NCBI GenBank assembly: GCA_018292915.2
Contig: JACVVK020000467.1
Location: 387,501 to 451,500, forward strand
DNA: 64,000 bases
Direction: 5' to 3'
DNA from: Batillaria attramentaria
Lineage: Eukaryota; Mollusca; Gastropoda; Batillariidae
The notes beneath the pieces are model-generated. The model saw nothing but the letters and a program-made list of their open reading frames with translations, was not told the DNA's origin and searched no databases. Below, in pieces: positions 22,315 through 33,959 of this stretch. The stretch's first letter is position 1, and every line of letters begins with the position of its first letter. The position numbers and the translations under genes are program-made.

Positions 22315-23379
22315 GGTAAGTGTAATGCTTTATGTTTCGCGTAGTTTCTATATTCGTATCTGTAGACTTGAGCACGAATTTAGCGATCAAAGTTGATGTA
22401 GTGCTTTGTCGGTTACGAACGAGTGATGATCAAAAATGGCGACACGTGTGTGATTAGCGAAACAAGCGGATTTAGGATGCGTTAAATGAAGTAATTGTGC
22501 AGAACAGCACAACACCGATTTTTTTTCTTGCACATCTTTGTGGATATTACTTATTACTGGACAAAATGGGGTTTTAGGCACGTTAAAAATGTGTTTTTTT
22601 TCTCTGCAAAAATTGGCACCATGCGGTTTGGGCAGAAAAATGAAGGTGCATATCGTGGCTGTACCAGACTTAAGGAGTCAAAGGGAACTATTTAAGTTGC
22701 TCGGAGAAAGTTTTTTTTTGTTTTCATTGGCACTTTGTGAAGTTCTCCAAGTCAAGGAATATGACATTACTGTTCACATGGACCTTGCCCTAAAAAATTA
22801 TGTGTGAAAGTAGGGGGGAATTGCAAATATGGGCACATTTTTATTGTTTTGCCTGATTTGGCCTGTGTTCAGCATTTTTTTGGTTGCTCTGAAAAAGGTT
22901 ATTCCTGTCTGCACTAAATCTTTATGATATTCTGCAAGGCAAGAAATATGTCATTAATGTCACATGGACAGTGTATTTTTAGAAATAATGCATAAAAATG
23001 GGGAAAATTGCAAGGTCATCTGTATTTTAACTAGACTGGGCTTCATGCAATGCCAGCTGATCCTGATGGTGTGTATGCAAAACGTTTGCAGACTATAGGC
23101 ATGTTATATATCAAAATGAAGGTCTTTTCATTTGCTGACCATTTGTGTGTGTTACAAGAGTGCATGAGTAAAAATATGCAGAATTTCTGAGGAAAATATG
23201 TTTGTTCTAAATAGTACAACTACAAATGATGATTTTGCCAGAATTTCATGGGCAGCAAACAAAGAGAAATATGTATATATATGTGTGTGTCAACACAATG
23301 TTAGTGTTTTCACATGTAGTGTCATGCCAAAGAGACGCATCTTTTTCTTATTTAAGAATTTATTTGGGTGCAATTGCAG

Positions 23380-23707
23380 ATGCCGATGCCTAGAGCCAGA
23401 GGTCAGCGGCGAGGAGGGTTGACTTATCCTCGCAAGGGGGCAAAAAAGAGGGCACAAGAGAGGGCGGCTCAACGAAGACAACAGGCAGCTGAAGCTGCCT
23501 CAGCCTCTGAAACACCAGTCTCTTGTCTGTGTGATAAGATGTAGTAACCCTACTGTGGATGATGTGTTGAAAGCATCTACGAAACTGCGTGTGATTGGCT
23601 CATCAGCTCTCGCTCCCATTAAGGGAAACATCTCAAACTGTAAGAGAGGTAGTGAAGACAGAGTGGTAGACAGTACTCCCTTACAGAAGAGGAAACGGTT
23701 AACCTAA
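23380..23707 (+). pseudogene. Possible small basic protein exon with one frameshift
   Basis: Directly after an acceptor-like TTGCAG the frame MPMPRARGQRRGG runs 54 codons to a stop at 23544, through a basic helix-like stretch (KKRAQERAAQRRQQAAEAAS). The +1 frame takes over without a gap in protein-like composition (SNPTVDDVLKASTKLRVIG) and ends ...QKRKRLT at 23707. One indel near 23520 would join them into about 108 residues. I do not recognise the product. It could be a decayed gene, a sequencing error or chance. Confidence 0.3.
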
Positions 23708-25064
23708 CTGTTCTTTGTAGGCAGTATTCCTCTGTATTTTTGTGAATTTTCTTCACTGTGAGTGTTAATGTAAATTGTTTTATGCTGGTACATCACTATG
23801 TACACTGGATTGAAATATCTTCCACACCTTGATCACTATGTGTGTATCACTATAGTGATCACTATAGACTTTGTCTTGCACATCATGGCTGACCTGAGTG
23901 TTGAGTGGTTGTGTGCTGCTGTTTCTACAACTAGAGCATAAAATCTTGCCACCTGTTCAGTTGAGATTTCCTAGATTGTTTAATCAACTGTTTAGGTTCA
24001 TAATTATGATGTTGCATTGTAATCACCCCCCTCCTCCCCCGATGGTTGGAAATTTAAGTTTGTGCCACTTGCTCTTGTTAATTTTAATATGATTGAACTT
24101 GCATGTTTTGTTACTTCTGTGTGTAGTGTGCTTTGAAGGAAAATTAAACCCTGAGATTTGAGCAACCATCTTGAGTTATTCCATCAATATCTTTCATCAT
24201 GGATGAAACTTTTCACAACATACACAACAAATAGGGGGTGTCCAAAAATTAGTTTGACGTCGCACCTTCGAATTCAACATTAAAAATTATAGACCAGCAA
24301 AACTCGTGGTATCAATATCCTGTTGTTGTTTTGTGTGTGTTTTTGTTGTTGTGGTTTTCATTATTTGACATGAAATGATTAGGCAGAAATTAACCCTGAG
24401 GCAGAAAAGTTTTATTTGTGCAGTCAGCCTAGTGTTTTGTTGCTGTGTTGGCATCAGTATGTATACATGTGTGCATACCCCATTTCCAAACCATCATCAA
24501 TCACACCATCTTTTCATGCATAAGATGTGAAGATTTAAAAGACAGTGGCTGAACTAAAAGTGGTTTTTAATGCGACTGCCACCAGCAAGTTGGATGAAAC
24601 AGATGGACATACAAATAAAAGACAGAAATTACTGATAACATTTTTCCAGCAATTGAGATAGCATGGCATAGTCAAGTCGGAGCACACGGGCTCAAACTGT
24701 AGTAGTCAAAGTAGCAGGTAGCGGGAAAAAATGCCATCAAGAACATAAAGTGCTACACACCCTGCCAATGCTGTACAATCACTGATCAAATATTCTTTTC
24801 TAACTTCTTTTCAAGTGATGCACCGTACAAGGACCAACATTCACCTCAGTCAATTAACACTCCACACAAGTGTTTGATTATCATATTTGATGAGACAAGA
24901 GACCACATGCGCATCACCATTGTCACTGTGCTGATTAAGAACATATATATATATATATACATATTCTGTAAGAAATCACGCAGGATCAATATCACTGTTC
25001 TAAGAAATTTATCCATGGGAAAAGTTCAGAAACAAAAGCACTATCACTGGCATCAAAAGTGATG
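23708..25064. other. Intergenic interval
   Basis: AT-rich; a short TA microsatellite at 24944-24958. No protein-like frame. It may contain the 3' untranslated region of the candidate at 23380. Confidence 0.4.
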
Positions 25065-26074
25065 TTACAATCTTTTCAAGTTTTTCCTCAGTGATGAGCC
25101 TTTCCTGCTCTCCGACTTTTTCTTCCCGAGCTTTTCTCGCCGAAGGGCTTCCTGAACATTTCTTTGAATGTGCTTTGCAATGGCAAAACCCCGGACTGTT
25201 AAAAACTGGGTAATAAGTTTCTCCAAAAGGACCTGATGGTTAGATGATCCTGAAGCAATGCGCCAGAGCTCCTGGACAACACAATCTGACAGCACGGCCT
25301 CTTTCAGTTTGTCTGTTGCTAGTGTTGAGACTGTTAGGTGTTCAATATCGACAACCTTTCGCAGAATGACTTCAAAGGCCTGAACGAGCTCAAAAAAATC
25401 TTTTGTGCATGCCTTGAGGCCACCTCTGTCTTTTGACTTCATCCATTCCTTTATGCCTGGAGCAACATCACCGACACCCCCTTCAGTGCACATCTCCTTT
25501 AATATACGTAGTAGGTCCTCTCTTTTGGTTTTCTTCAGCAGGCTGTGGATCAAATTTCCTGCTATATAATACAGGACAGATTTGTCATGCATGTTGATCC
25601 CCGCAGCATGTGTTTTCACAGTTGTTTCTGTCTTACGCTGTTCCTGTTTTATAGTGCTCTTTGCCACTGCGTCGCACAGGTTTACAGCAAAGAAATGAAC
25701 CACTGTGCCAGCACACGTTCCATCTCTACACACAGCTGCTTTCAAATCTTCTGTTAGCCGTTCAGTTGTAACGGCCTGATGAAAGTCAATCCACATCTGT
25801 TCGTGCAGGCCTACCAGTAGTGCCTTTCTCTGGGCTGACACCACCGGTAACAGGACCTTTCCTATCCTTGCAATAGTACTCACACTTGAGAGGATGTCTT
25901 CTCCTAAAATCTGGATTTCAACACCATCAGACGACATATGAAGAAACGGATCTTCCAGCATGGAGTTGATGGCATCCCTGATGATGGTATGCAAATCAGA
26001 CTCCTGTAAACATGACGAGCCTTGATCTGTGTGTAGCTCACTGCCACTTTCCACCTCAACTCGGTGATCACTTG
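25065..26074 (-). CDS. Zinc-finger protein gene, exon 2 (C-terminal 336 codons)
   Basis: The open frame extends from a splice acceptor (TTTTCTTTGCAG, ending 26075) to TAA at 25065-25067. It joins in phase to exon 1 at 28331, giving Lys-Ala-Ser-Asp-His-Arg-Val-Glu-Val-Glu-Ser across the junction. The product is largely helical with acidic and basic stretches and a Lys/Arg/Ser-rich C-terminus (KLGKKKSESRKG) that could be a nuclear signal. It includes VGLHEQMWIDFHQA and a region of spaced Cys/His (VCRDGTCAGTVVHFF). I recognise no catalytic domain. No membrane segments. Codon use and length argue for a real gene. Confidence 0.72.
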
Positions 26075-28330
26075 CTGCAAAGAAAATGAGAACCTGTTAC
26101 TACACATACACATGTGACCAATGCTGCACATTCTAGCAGACACAATCATTGTCTGGTTCCGGCAAAAAATGTAGAAGTAGTACTAGTAGTATGGAGGGAC
26201 TGGCTAAAGACTAGGCCTCATGACCTTTTTCATTTAGGTCTAGATTTTACTACCCACCTCAGACCTTTTCATGTCTCATCCGAGAAATAACTTCGTTGGA
26301 CTGTATTGCAAATATGCCATGTTGATGAGTGCAAATTTACTCGTCAAAATCAACAAACTGTTGCAATAAATTAGGATTCCCAAGTTTTTGAAAACGTCAG
26401 AAGTAGGCGCCTTTTTCAGTCCATGACCGTAACAAATTACTTACTTACTTACTTAGGCCCTTGGCTCCACGTGGAGCATAGGCCATCGACAACACTTCGC
26501 CATCGCACTCTGTTCTGGGCTAGTCTTGCCACTCCAGTCCAGTTGGTCCCCTGCTTACATAGCTCTGCCTCAGTGTCCCGCCTCCAGCTGTTGCGAGGCC
26601 GGCCTCTCTTCCTTTTCCCCTGCGGGTTCCATGTCAGGGCTTGGCGTGTGGTGCTGGATGCTGGCTTCCTGAGGGTGTGTCCAATCCAGCCCCACTTCCT
26701 CCGCAGGATCTGCTTGGCCACTGGTTCCTGCCCCGCTCGCTCCCACAGCTCTTCATTCCGGATCTTCTCTGGCCATCGGATGTTGAAGATGCGCCTCAGA
26801 CACGTGTTGAGAAATGTCTGGATCTTCTGCTACATTGTCTTCGTTGTCCTCCATGTTTCGCATCCGTAGAGCAGAACTGACTTCACGTTGGAGTTGAAGA
26901 TGCGAAGTTTGGTTCTTATGCTGACAACTTTGGATGCCCAGACGTTCTTCAGCATGACCATTGCTGCCCTTGCCTTGCCGATTCTGGCTGTGACGTCTCG
27001 GTCTGTGCCTCCCTGTCCATCAACCACACTCCCCAGGTAGACAAAAGACTCCACCTCCCTGATGGGCTCTCCACCGACTGTGACTGGTGTGTTGGCAGTG
27101 GTGTTGATCTTCATCAGCTCGGTTTTCTTCCTGTTGATTCTTGAGCCCTGTTCGGGCTGATGTGGCTTCCAGGCACGTAGTCTTGTCCTGCATCTGGCTG
27201 TGGCTGTGAGACAGGGAGCGCCAGGTCGTCCGCGAAGTCGAGGTCATCCAGCTGCGTCCAGAGCTGTCCACTGTATCCCGTTTTTCCCTGCCTGCTGTAG
27301 TGGTCTTCATGATCCAGTCGATGACCAGGAGGAAGAGAAACGGGGACAACAGGCATCCCTGGCGGACTCCGGTCTTCACCTCGAAGCTTTCTGACAACTG
27401 GCCGGCATGGGAAATCCTGCAGCTCATGTCTTGGTAGGTGCACTGGATCAGGGAGATGATCTTCCCGGGAACTCCATAGTGCCTTAGCAGCTTCCACAGC
27501 GCCTCTCTGTCTACACTGTCGAAGGCCTTCTCATAGTCTATGAAGTTGAGGTAGAGGGGGGAGTTCCACTCCAGTGACTGCTCCACAATGGATGCGTAGG
27601 CTGGCAATCTGGTCAGCGCAGGACCTGTTCCTGCGAAAGCCTGCCTGCTGGTCTCGGAGCATGGGGTCGACTGCCTCTCTCATCCTCTCCAGTAGAATTC
27701 TGTTGAGAACCTTGCCTGGCACTGACAGGAGCATGATCCCTCGGTAGTTGCTGCAGTCCCTGAGGTCCCCTTTCTTTGGCAGCTTGATGACGATCCCTTC
27801 TTTCCACTGGGCTGGCACCTCTTCCTTCTCCCAGATCTTGCTGAACAGGCTGTGCAGCATGTTGACGGCTGTCTCTCTGTCTGCTTTAATGGCTTCTGCT
27901 GGTATCTCGTCCGGCCCTGCAGCTTTCCCATTTCTCAGTGTCATGATGGCTTTCCTGATCTCCGCCTTAGAGGGCTTGTCGCAGTTGATGGGTAGTTCTG
28001 TCTCAGCTGGTGGGATGTCTGGTGGTGTTTCAGGGATGGGGCGATTTAACAGCTCCCTGAAGTGTTCTGCCCATCGCTTCAGCTGTTCCTCAGTTGTTGT
28101 CAGTGGGTGCCCGTTCTTGTCCTTCACTGGTTTGTCTGTAACAAATTACATGCTTTAAAAAAAATTATTTCCATGTGAATTTAGTCTCAGGCTTTGCAAT
28201 ATTTTAGAAGAAGTTTGTTATTGGGATTTCTTGTCATATTGCAATCTGTGAATGTGAAATTCCATTGAGACCACGTAATTATTCCTTTGAGACCACTGAA
28301 ATGTCCCCAAAAGAGTTTGCATGTACTAAC
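26075..28330 (-). other. GT-AG intron of the zinc-finger gene
   Basis: On the minus strand the intron begins GTTAGT (28330 downward) and ends TTTGCAG. Its 2256 bases include the LINE fragment at 26441-28137, so the unoccupied intron would have been roughly 550 bases. Confidence 0.65.
26441..28137 (-). pseudogene. 5'-truncated RTE-like LINE in an intron, with TSD
   Basis: Flanked by the perfect 12-bp repeat GTAACAAATTAC (26429-26440 and 28138-28149). The minus strand reads, through several frameshifts, KWGWIGHTLRK-type C-terminal sequence at the 26450 end, SFVYLGSVV, FADDLAL, GVRQGCLLSP, FIDYEKAFDSVDRE, and GKAAGPDEIPAEAIKA at the 28000 end. It has lost the endonuclease. The tail is (TAAG)n. 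It is the same family as the intact element at 38821-42095. Inserted in the same orientation as the host gene. Confidence 0.88.
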
Positions 28331-28583
28331 CTTTCAAGTATGGCTTGTTGTGTTTCCGCAGCACGTGGCCTCTGAATCCGCTTACCGATGAATACATATT
28401 TGAACAGTCAGGACACTTGAAATGCTTTTTCTTTGCAGCTGCTGGTGCTGTTCTGCGTGGGGAAACACAAAAGTCGTTGTCTGAATCTGCTCCCGATTCG
28501 CTTTGTATCTCTTCTTCCGTGTATTCCCATGAAAAATAGCCTGCTGGAATTTCATCCCAACTTAGAAAATCATTTGAAGACAT
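28331..28583 (-). CDS. Zinc-finger protein gene, exon 1 (C2H2 finger)
   Basis: The ATG at 28581-28583 starts MSSNDFLSWDEIPAGYFSW. After an acidic stretch (EEEIQSESGADSDND) a single C2H2 finger follows near residues 55-77 (KCPDCSNMYSSVSGFRGHVL, then RKH), with the Cys-x2-Cys and His-x4-His spacing of a nucleic-acid-binding finger. The exon ends after one base of a codon at a GTTAGT donor, and that phase fits exon 2. The spliced product would have about 420 residues and probably acts in the nucleus. The partner and target are unknown. Confidence 0.7.
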
Positions 28584-28822
28584 TTTCTGTGCACTGTGGA
28601 AGACGACAGACACTCGAAATTCAGCCGGAACCTAACGCTGCTGCCCCTGGAAACGCAAAAACCATATGGGCACATGGGCGGAACAGAGATCGTTCTTACC
28701 CTCTGACGAAGAAGAGCGCCTATTCCATACAGAGTTAGCGCCCTTAGGTGACGCACAGGTCGCGCATAGCATTGCAAGCGTGGCAGAGAAGGAGCTTCCA
28801 GTCTCTCTTATCTATGTCTCTG

Positions 28823-29964
28823 TCGACGACGAAACATTTTGACTCGGCATATTGGTGTTTCCAACTTTATAAATTCGTTGTACAAGTACAGAACAACAGT
28901 AGCCTGTACCTAGCAAGCACTCCTTACTCAAATTTCGGACAGTTTTAACCAACACTTATCAAAATTCGTTCTCAAAAAGTTCAGTCGAAGCTGGCGGCTC
29001 ATCGACATGTATGCTGTTTACTGATTTGGCCGTGTGCCATCGGCGCAGAGAATTAGCAGTTATTCCCCATCAAGCTGTGGGATACCGACGAGTATTTTGA
29101 TCCAAGACGCAAATCAACCCTGAGCTTTAGCGAAGGGTTGATTGCGTCTTGGATCAAAATACGAGTCGGTATCCCACAGCTTGATGGGGTGTAAATGCTT
29201 TATCATCCTTTTTTGGGCCAATTTATGGTATATTTTGAACGTTTATCCTAGTAAAAACTGACAGTCGACAGCGGCTGCACATAGCAGACGAACGAGTTTA
29301 TGCGTCGGCAGAGCACTACGCCGACAGAATAAAGTGCGCCTTTTTATGCTGTCAGGACGGTGTCAATTCACTCATGAACTCAAATCCAAACAAAACCACA
29401 AGTTTTAAACCTTCCACTAAAGACGCAAACAACCATGCTGACGCTCTTCAAGGAAATGTAAATTTGGGAGGTGAATGCGAAACCGATCAAAACTGAACAG
29501 CTCTGTTCACGCGTTGTACGATTAGGGCGCGTTCAAGCGGGGTTCTTCCTGTTGCGATTTTCACGAAATCTGAATCTTTGTGAGTGTTTATTCTAATATT
29601 TGTCGTACATATACACCGATTAAAGTGACCTTCCCCCCAGCAGCTACATTTTTATAACTGCATGCATGACTCAAACGATTCAAGAAGCTTCTGTTCAATC
29701 GGAGATGTATCTAGATCACGAATACGCTGCCATTCTCTGCGCCGATAGCACACGGCCAAATCAGTAAACAGCATACATGCCGGCGAGGACGCCAGCCTCG
29801 ATTGAACTTTTTTGAGAACGAATTTTGATAAGTGTTGGTTAAAACTGTCCGAAATTTGAGTAAGGATTGCTTGCTAGGTACAGGCTACTGTTGTTTTGTA
29901 CTTGTACAACGAGTTTATGAAGTTGGAAACACCGATATGCCGAGTCAAAATGTTTCATCGTCGA
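28823..29964. repeat. Foldback repeat with about 235-bp inverted arms
   Basis: The left arm 28823-29058 is the reverse complement of 29733-29964 (about 90% by eye). Shared phrases include GAAACATTTTGACTCGGCAT and TGTATGCTGTTTACTGATTT. The 675-base centre holds a separate hairpin. No coding sequence. Confidence 0.8.
29069..29188. repeat. Near-perfect 120-bp hairpin
   Basis: Arms of about 54 bases (CATCAAGCTGTGGGATACCG ... AATCAACCCT) pair around a loop of about a dozen bases (GAGCTTTAGCGA). It lies inside the larger foldback repeat. Confidence 0.85.
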
Positions 29965-29989
29965 TGGTGTTGATGTAGCGTTGGTGGGT

Positions 29990-30895
29990 GTTATGGGGAT
30001 AAAAGTGTCCTACACGCCAGCAACGGGGGTTCGTTGTTTCGCTCTCCAAATGATCACCGACACAGTTTCTGACAGTTCCAATATATTTATTCAGTAGCCT
30101 CTCAGCCAATCAAACCACTCAAGCAGTGAATCCAATCCAATAAAACTGAATTGATGCAATCGAACTGAAGTGATCAAATCGAATCACCCTGCAAACAAGT
30201 AGTTTACAGTATTGTTAAAATACAGAATACACATCATTTCATCATTCAGCAACATCACAACACTCATACACTTCATTTACAACATACAGGCTTTCATCCA
30301 AAAAGACTTACAATAAATACCTCTAGAGTGCGATAATTCAGAATACGTGTGAACACTACCAGTGAAACCAGAAAACCTATCACATGAATAAAACAGCTGA
30401 CTTACTAAAGATAAACTTTAACTGTCACAATACTTCAATTCACTTGCAATACACAAATACAAGCACATACCTCATCAGGGTGACAAAGGTGAAAAATACA
30501 CAGAAACTGCAACAGCAACTACAGAGATGTTGCCTCCTTGAATGGACAAGTAAAACTGAACTAGCTCATACACTGACTACTAGTGAGGTGAACAAGTGAA
30601 CTCAATTCAGGTACATGTATCACACACATAAAAAGCATGCAACCAATGTTTCATGACTGGCTCTGCAGGTTAGATAGAGACCAACTGGCAGTGCATATTG
30701 TTCATGCATGACTGACTTTCTACACTCATTCACTCTCCCATTCACACTATGCCTATCAGTCTGTGCTCTGTGCTCTGTGCGTGTGTGTGTGTGTGTGTGT
30801 TCAGCTACATCTACCCACATACTAACCCTTACACACTAATCACTAAATACTAATTAACTACCTATTGTGAATAATTATAGAAATAATTCACTCTG
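29990..30895. other. Non-coding interval
   Basis: A/C-rich sequence without a protein-like frame; (GT)n at 30779-30800. Confidence 0.5.
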
Positions 30896-30896
30896 C

Positions 30897-32228
30897 CACA
30901 TTGACATCGGGAGCGAGTTCTCCCTGAGGAGTAGTAATACATGTACTTGCTCATCGATGACGACGGGTTTTTTTTTTGCCAAAACGGTTGTATCTCTGTT
31001 CTTTCTTTCTGAAAGAAAGAACCTTTTTGCAGGAAGCATGCCTGATTGTCATGTGATGTCGTGCTCTGTGTCACATGATTTCTCAAGTACTAGGCCCCAT
31101 GGGCTCGCCTTCACGCGGCGGGGCTGATTTTGCCAAGCTTGCCCACCCCTTTTGCTCTTTCTTTACTCTTATTTCTGCCTCACTCGGTCCATTCACCTGT
31201 CTTTTGCTCTCTTAAAATCTCCTCCGGGGGGGCGGTCAGTAAGCGGGTGTCTGCTGACCCTTGGTCCAGTGAGACATCTGAGGGTCGTTTCTGAAGGCCG
31301 ACTTCACTGGATTCCCCCCACCTGGTCTTCAGCCTGGCGGGCTTTGTTCTCAGCGCCCTGCTGGTGCTGCTGAACACCTGTCATGTTGAAGACCTTCACA
31401 ACGCACCCCTCTCTGGTGCGTTGTTTTCCCAAACCGCCTCACGGCGGGGAGGTTCCGTGTTGGAGCGGTCTGTTCTCCAACTGCCTCCCAGGCATGTTGT
31501 CTTCATTGGCAACTAAGGAATTTTCCTTCCTACCTCTCTGTCTATCCCTCACCAGCCCATTCACCTGTATCTTTCTCTTTAAAACCTCCCGAATTTAGCC
31601 GCTCTGTCCTTCCTCTCTTCTCTCAGCTGATTTCTAAGTTCGGCCCTTTCATCTATATTTCTTCTTTTTAACCCCTCACTCACGTCTGCACTACCAGTGG
31701 TTAGGCATAAGTGATGTTGGGAATATGCTGCGAACTGGTTTGTTGCGCCTAGGAGATGATAGGTTGCAATGTTTGCTGTGTATGCGCTTAGTATTTATCT
31801 TTGTTTTAACTAGTTGTAATTGTCATTTGTTTTCTACGCTTTTTTGTAACCGGGAGTTCGATAAATTAGCATGAAGGTGCAGCGTCTCCTGCGTGTCCTG
31901 GGTTTATGTTGCCCCGTGGACCAGTTTGCATCCTATGTCCAGCGTTACATTTTTGTTTTTTTCATGTAGTGCAGACACACTCAGCCGCGAATTAGTCTTT
32001 GTGGCTTGCGCGGCTTTAAGCCCTAAAAACTCACTCACTCTCAAGTACTAGTACAATACGGACACTTATTACACAGGAGAGATCAAAGAAAAAGATGCCG
32101 CCATGGATGATAATTGCAGCGGATTCGTGATCTAGATAGATCTCCGATTGAACAGTAACTTCTTGAATCGTTTGAGTCATGCATAAAATGTAGCTGCTGG
32201 GGGGAAAGGTCACTTTAATCGGTGTACA
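30897..32228 (+). repeat. Dispersed repeat G, interrupted copy
   Basis: The repeat runs 30897-31092, is split by a retroposon, and resumes at 32041-32228. Uninterrupted relatives are at 21795-22130 (reverse) and, for the right part, 29595-29735 (reverse). Confidence 0.75.
31093..32038 (+). mobile_element. Non-coding retroposon with (ACTC)n tail
   Basis: Flanked by TCTCAAGTACTAG (31081-31093 and 32039-32051). The 3' end carries GCCGCGAATTAGTCTTTGTG, GCTTGCGCGGCTTTAAGCCC and an (ACTC)n tail. Short tails of the same kind are seen at 12885 and 55935. No ORF; either a 5'-truncated LINE 3' end or a long SINE. Confidence 0.7.
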
Positions 32229-32636
32229 TAATAATAATGAGTATTATATAGGCGCTTTACCCAATTTCATGAATCGGCTCAAAGCGCCGCGAACTGAACC
32301 CAACACGCACGCTCACGTGAATCACACACATTCTCTCACACACTGGACATAAACACATTACAATCACGTGGTGCGAAGGGTCAGCTCAGCTATTTAAATT
32401 TTGGAATTTAGAATTGTATTTATTTTTTCAAATTCGGTGGGCTGAACATTTCCAAAGCAGAGGGGGGGGGGGGGGGAAGCCGGAGTACCCGGAGAGAACC
32501 CCCGACGATCGGCCCGAATGAACGGTGCCACATACGAGAAGGAAAAATTCTTTGCCCCGAGTGGGACTCGAACCCCTGACCTCTCGCATTGGTGACAGGT
32601 CTCTTAACCACTAGACCACCGACCGCCCATACATGT
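32229..32636 (-). mobile_element. tRNA-derived SINE
   Basis: Read on the minus strand, the head GGTCTAGTGGTTAAGAG (A box) and GGTTCGAGTCC (B box) give an internal Pol III promoter. The body follows, ending in GGCGCCTATATAATAC and an ATT-repeat tail. TACAT repeats at both edges could be the target duplication, and the uninterrupted relative near 29600 supports insertion here. A 5'-truncated copy is at 62885-63150. Confidence 0.75.
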
Positions 32637-32646
32637 ACTACAAATA

Positions 32647-33027
32647 TACTGAGCCACAAAAGAAACGCAAATGGAGGGGTAGGTAGGGGTGAATAAAATT
32701 GAAGGCACTGTATGTGTGCTGTGACCATTTATTCCGTGCGGTCATGTGAGTCAGCATTGGATCTAGCGTGCAGCACGTGAAAATCAGGTCAGTGCCACTA
32801 AAAATGAGCTCACAGCGGCACCGTGAACGTGGAACCGCGTTTTTGCACATGCAAGTCGAATGCAAACAGTCATGTCGATCTGTTGGGCTGAACAGTATTC
32901 ACATATCACTAGGAATAAAAACCCAGGCTGTTACGTCCTGGCAAAGCAGTCACTTCCGCATGACCAGAATGCCAAGACTGAGCTCCGTCGATAGAGAAAG
33001 AGCTGCCGTACATCAGATAGACAAGTA
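32647..33027 (+). pseudogene. Possible Tc1-like transposon 5' end
   Basis: Begins with GAGCCACAAAAGAAACGC, a terminus-like sequence. It later carries a short frame MPRLSSVDRERAAVHQ that resembles the start of Tc1/IS630 helix-turn-helix transposases, then a stop. No catalytic part remains. Confidence 0.3.
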
Positions 33028-33830
33028 GAAAACTACGTGAACTGTAAATTGTGATTGATCAGCAACGCTGTTAACAGTTTGCACAAAGTACTGCATGTCA
33101 CTGGTGTCGCTTCTTGTGTACAATGTATCCCCCTCCCTCCCTCCCGGTTGTTGGCTTTTATGCAGAAGCACTGACCCCTCTCCCACCCCTGTCAATTTTT
33201 TACCCATGTGTAACAAAATGAGTCTTTGTAATAACCCTCTGTCGTCTGTCCGTCTGTCTGTGGTAAACTTTATCATTGATTTTTTCAGGAAGTATATTAC
33301 ATAGTAGAAACATCCAATTTAGCACAATGATAGCTGGTACACATCACTTGAAATGACCTCCCATAGACTGATAGAGGTCAGTGTCACAGAATCATGGTGA
33401 GAATTTTAAACGTTTTCTCTGTTTCTCAGCAACAAAGACATCAGGCAACACAAACTTAGCACAAATGAAGTTGGTATAAATAACTGTAATGTGTACAGTT
33501 TGGATGACCTTGGCTTCAGGATGAAGGTCACAGGAGCATGTTGAAATTGTTAGAAATCAAACTTTCTGCCTGATCTGCATTGTAAGAATGGCTTCTTGAG
33601 TGACCTATAGCAAAGGTCAAGGTCACACATGACTCCTAAAGGCTTTGCCTAAACTATTTCTTCTTTTCTTTTGTGTTTTGCAAAAGGGTCACCCCTATTT
33701 TGGAAAAGTGTCATCAATTTATATTTTCTGTGTTCAGGTTTATTGGAACCCTGTTACTGCCTGCTGCTATTACATCTGGAACAGCACGTGAACACCCTTT
33801 GGACTATTCTCCTTGGCTGAATCTTTAGCA
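33004..33830 (+). repeat. Dispersed repeat D, copy 1
   Basis: Closely similar to 58727-59535. It contains TGACCTTGGCTTCAGGATGA and AGCAAAGGTCAAGGTCA, linking it to the AGGTCA-rich repeats at 61-62.6 kb. No ORF. Confidence 0.8.
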
Positions 33831-33959
33831 AAGTCGCAGAAAACACGTGAATATATCTGTCCAGATGTCCTAGTCGACTTCTGTAACAGACGAACAGCCT
33901 GTGCCTGCGACTTCTGTAACAGCCTGAACACCCTTTCGTATATCTTCCATAGCGGTCCA

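Noticed and set aside
22538..22807. Plus-strand frame of about 90 codons
   Set aside because: No domain, poor composition, and no splice or homology support.
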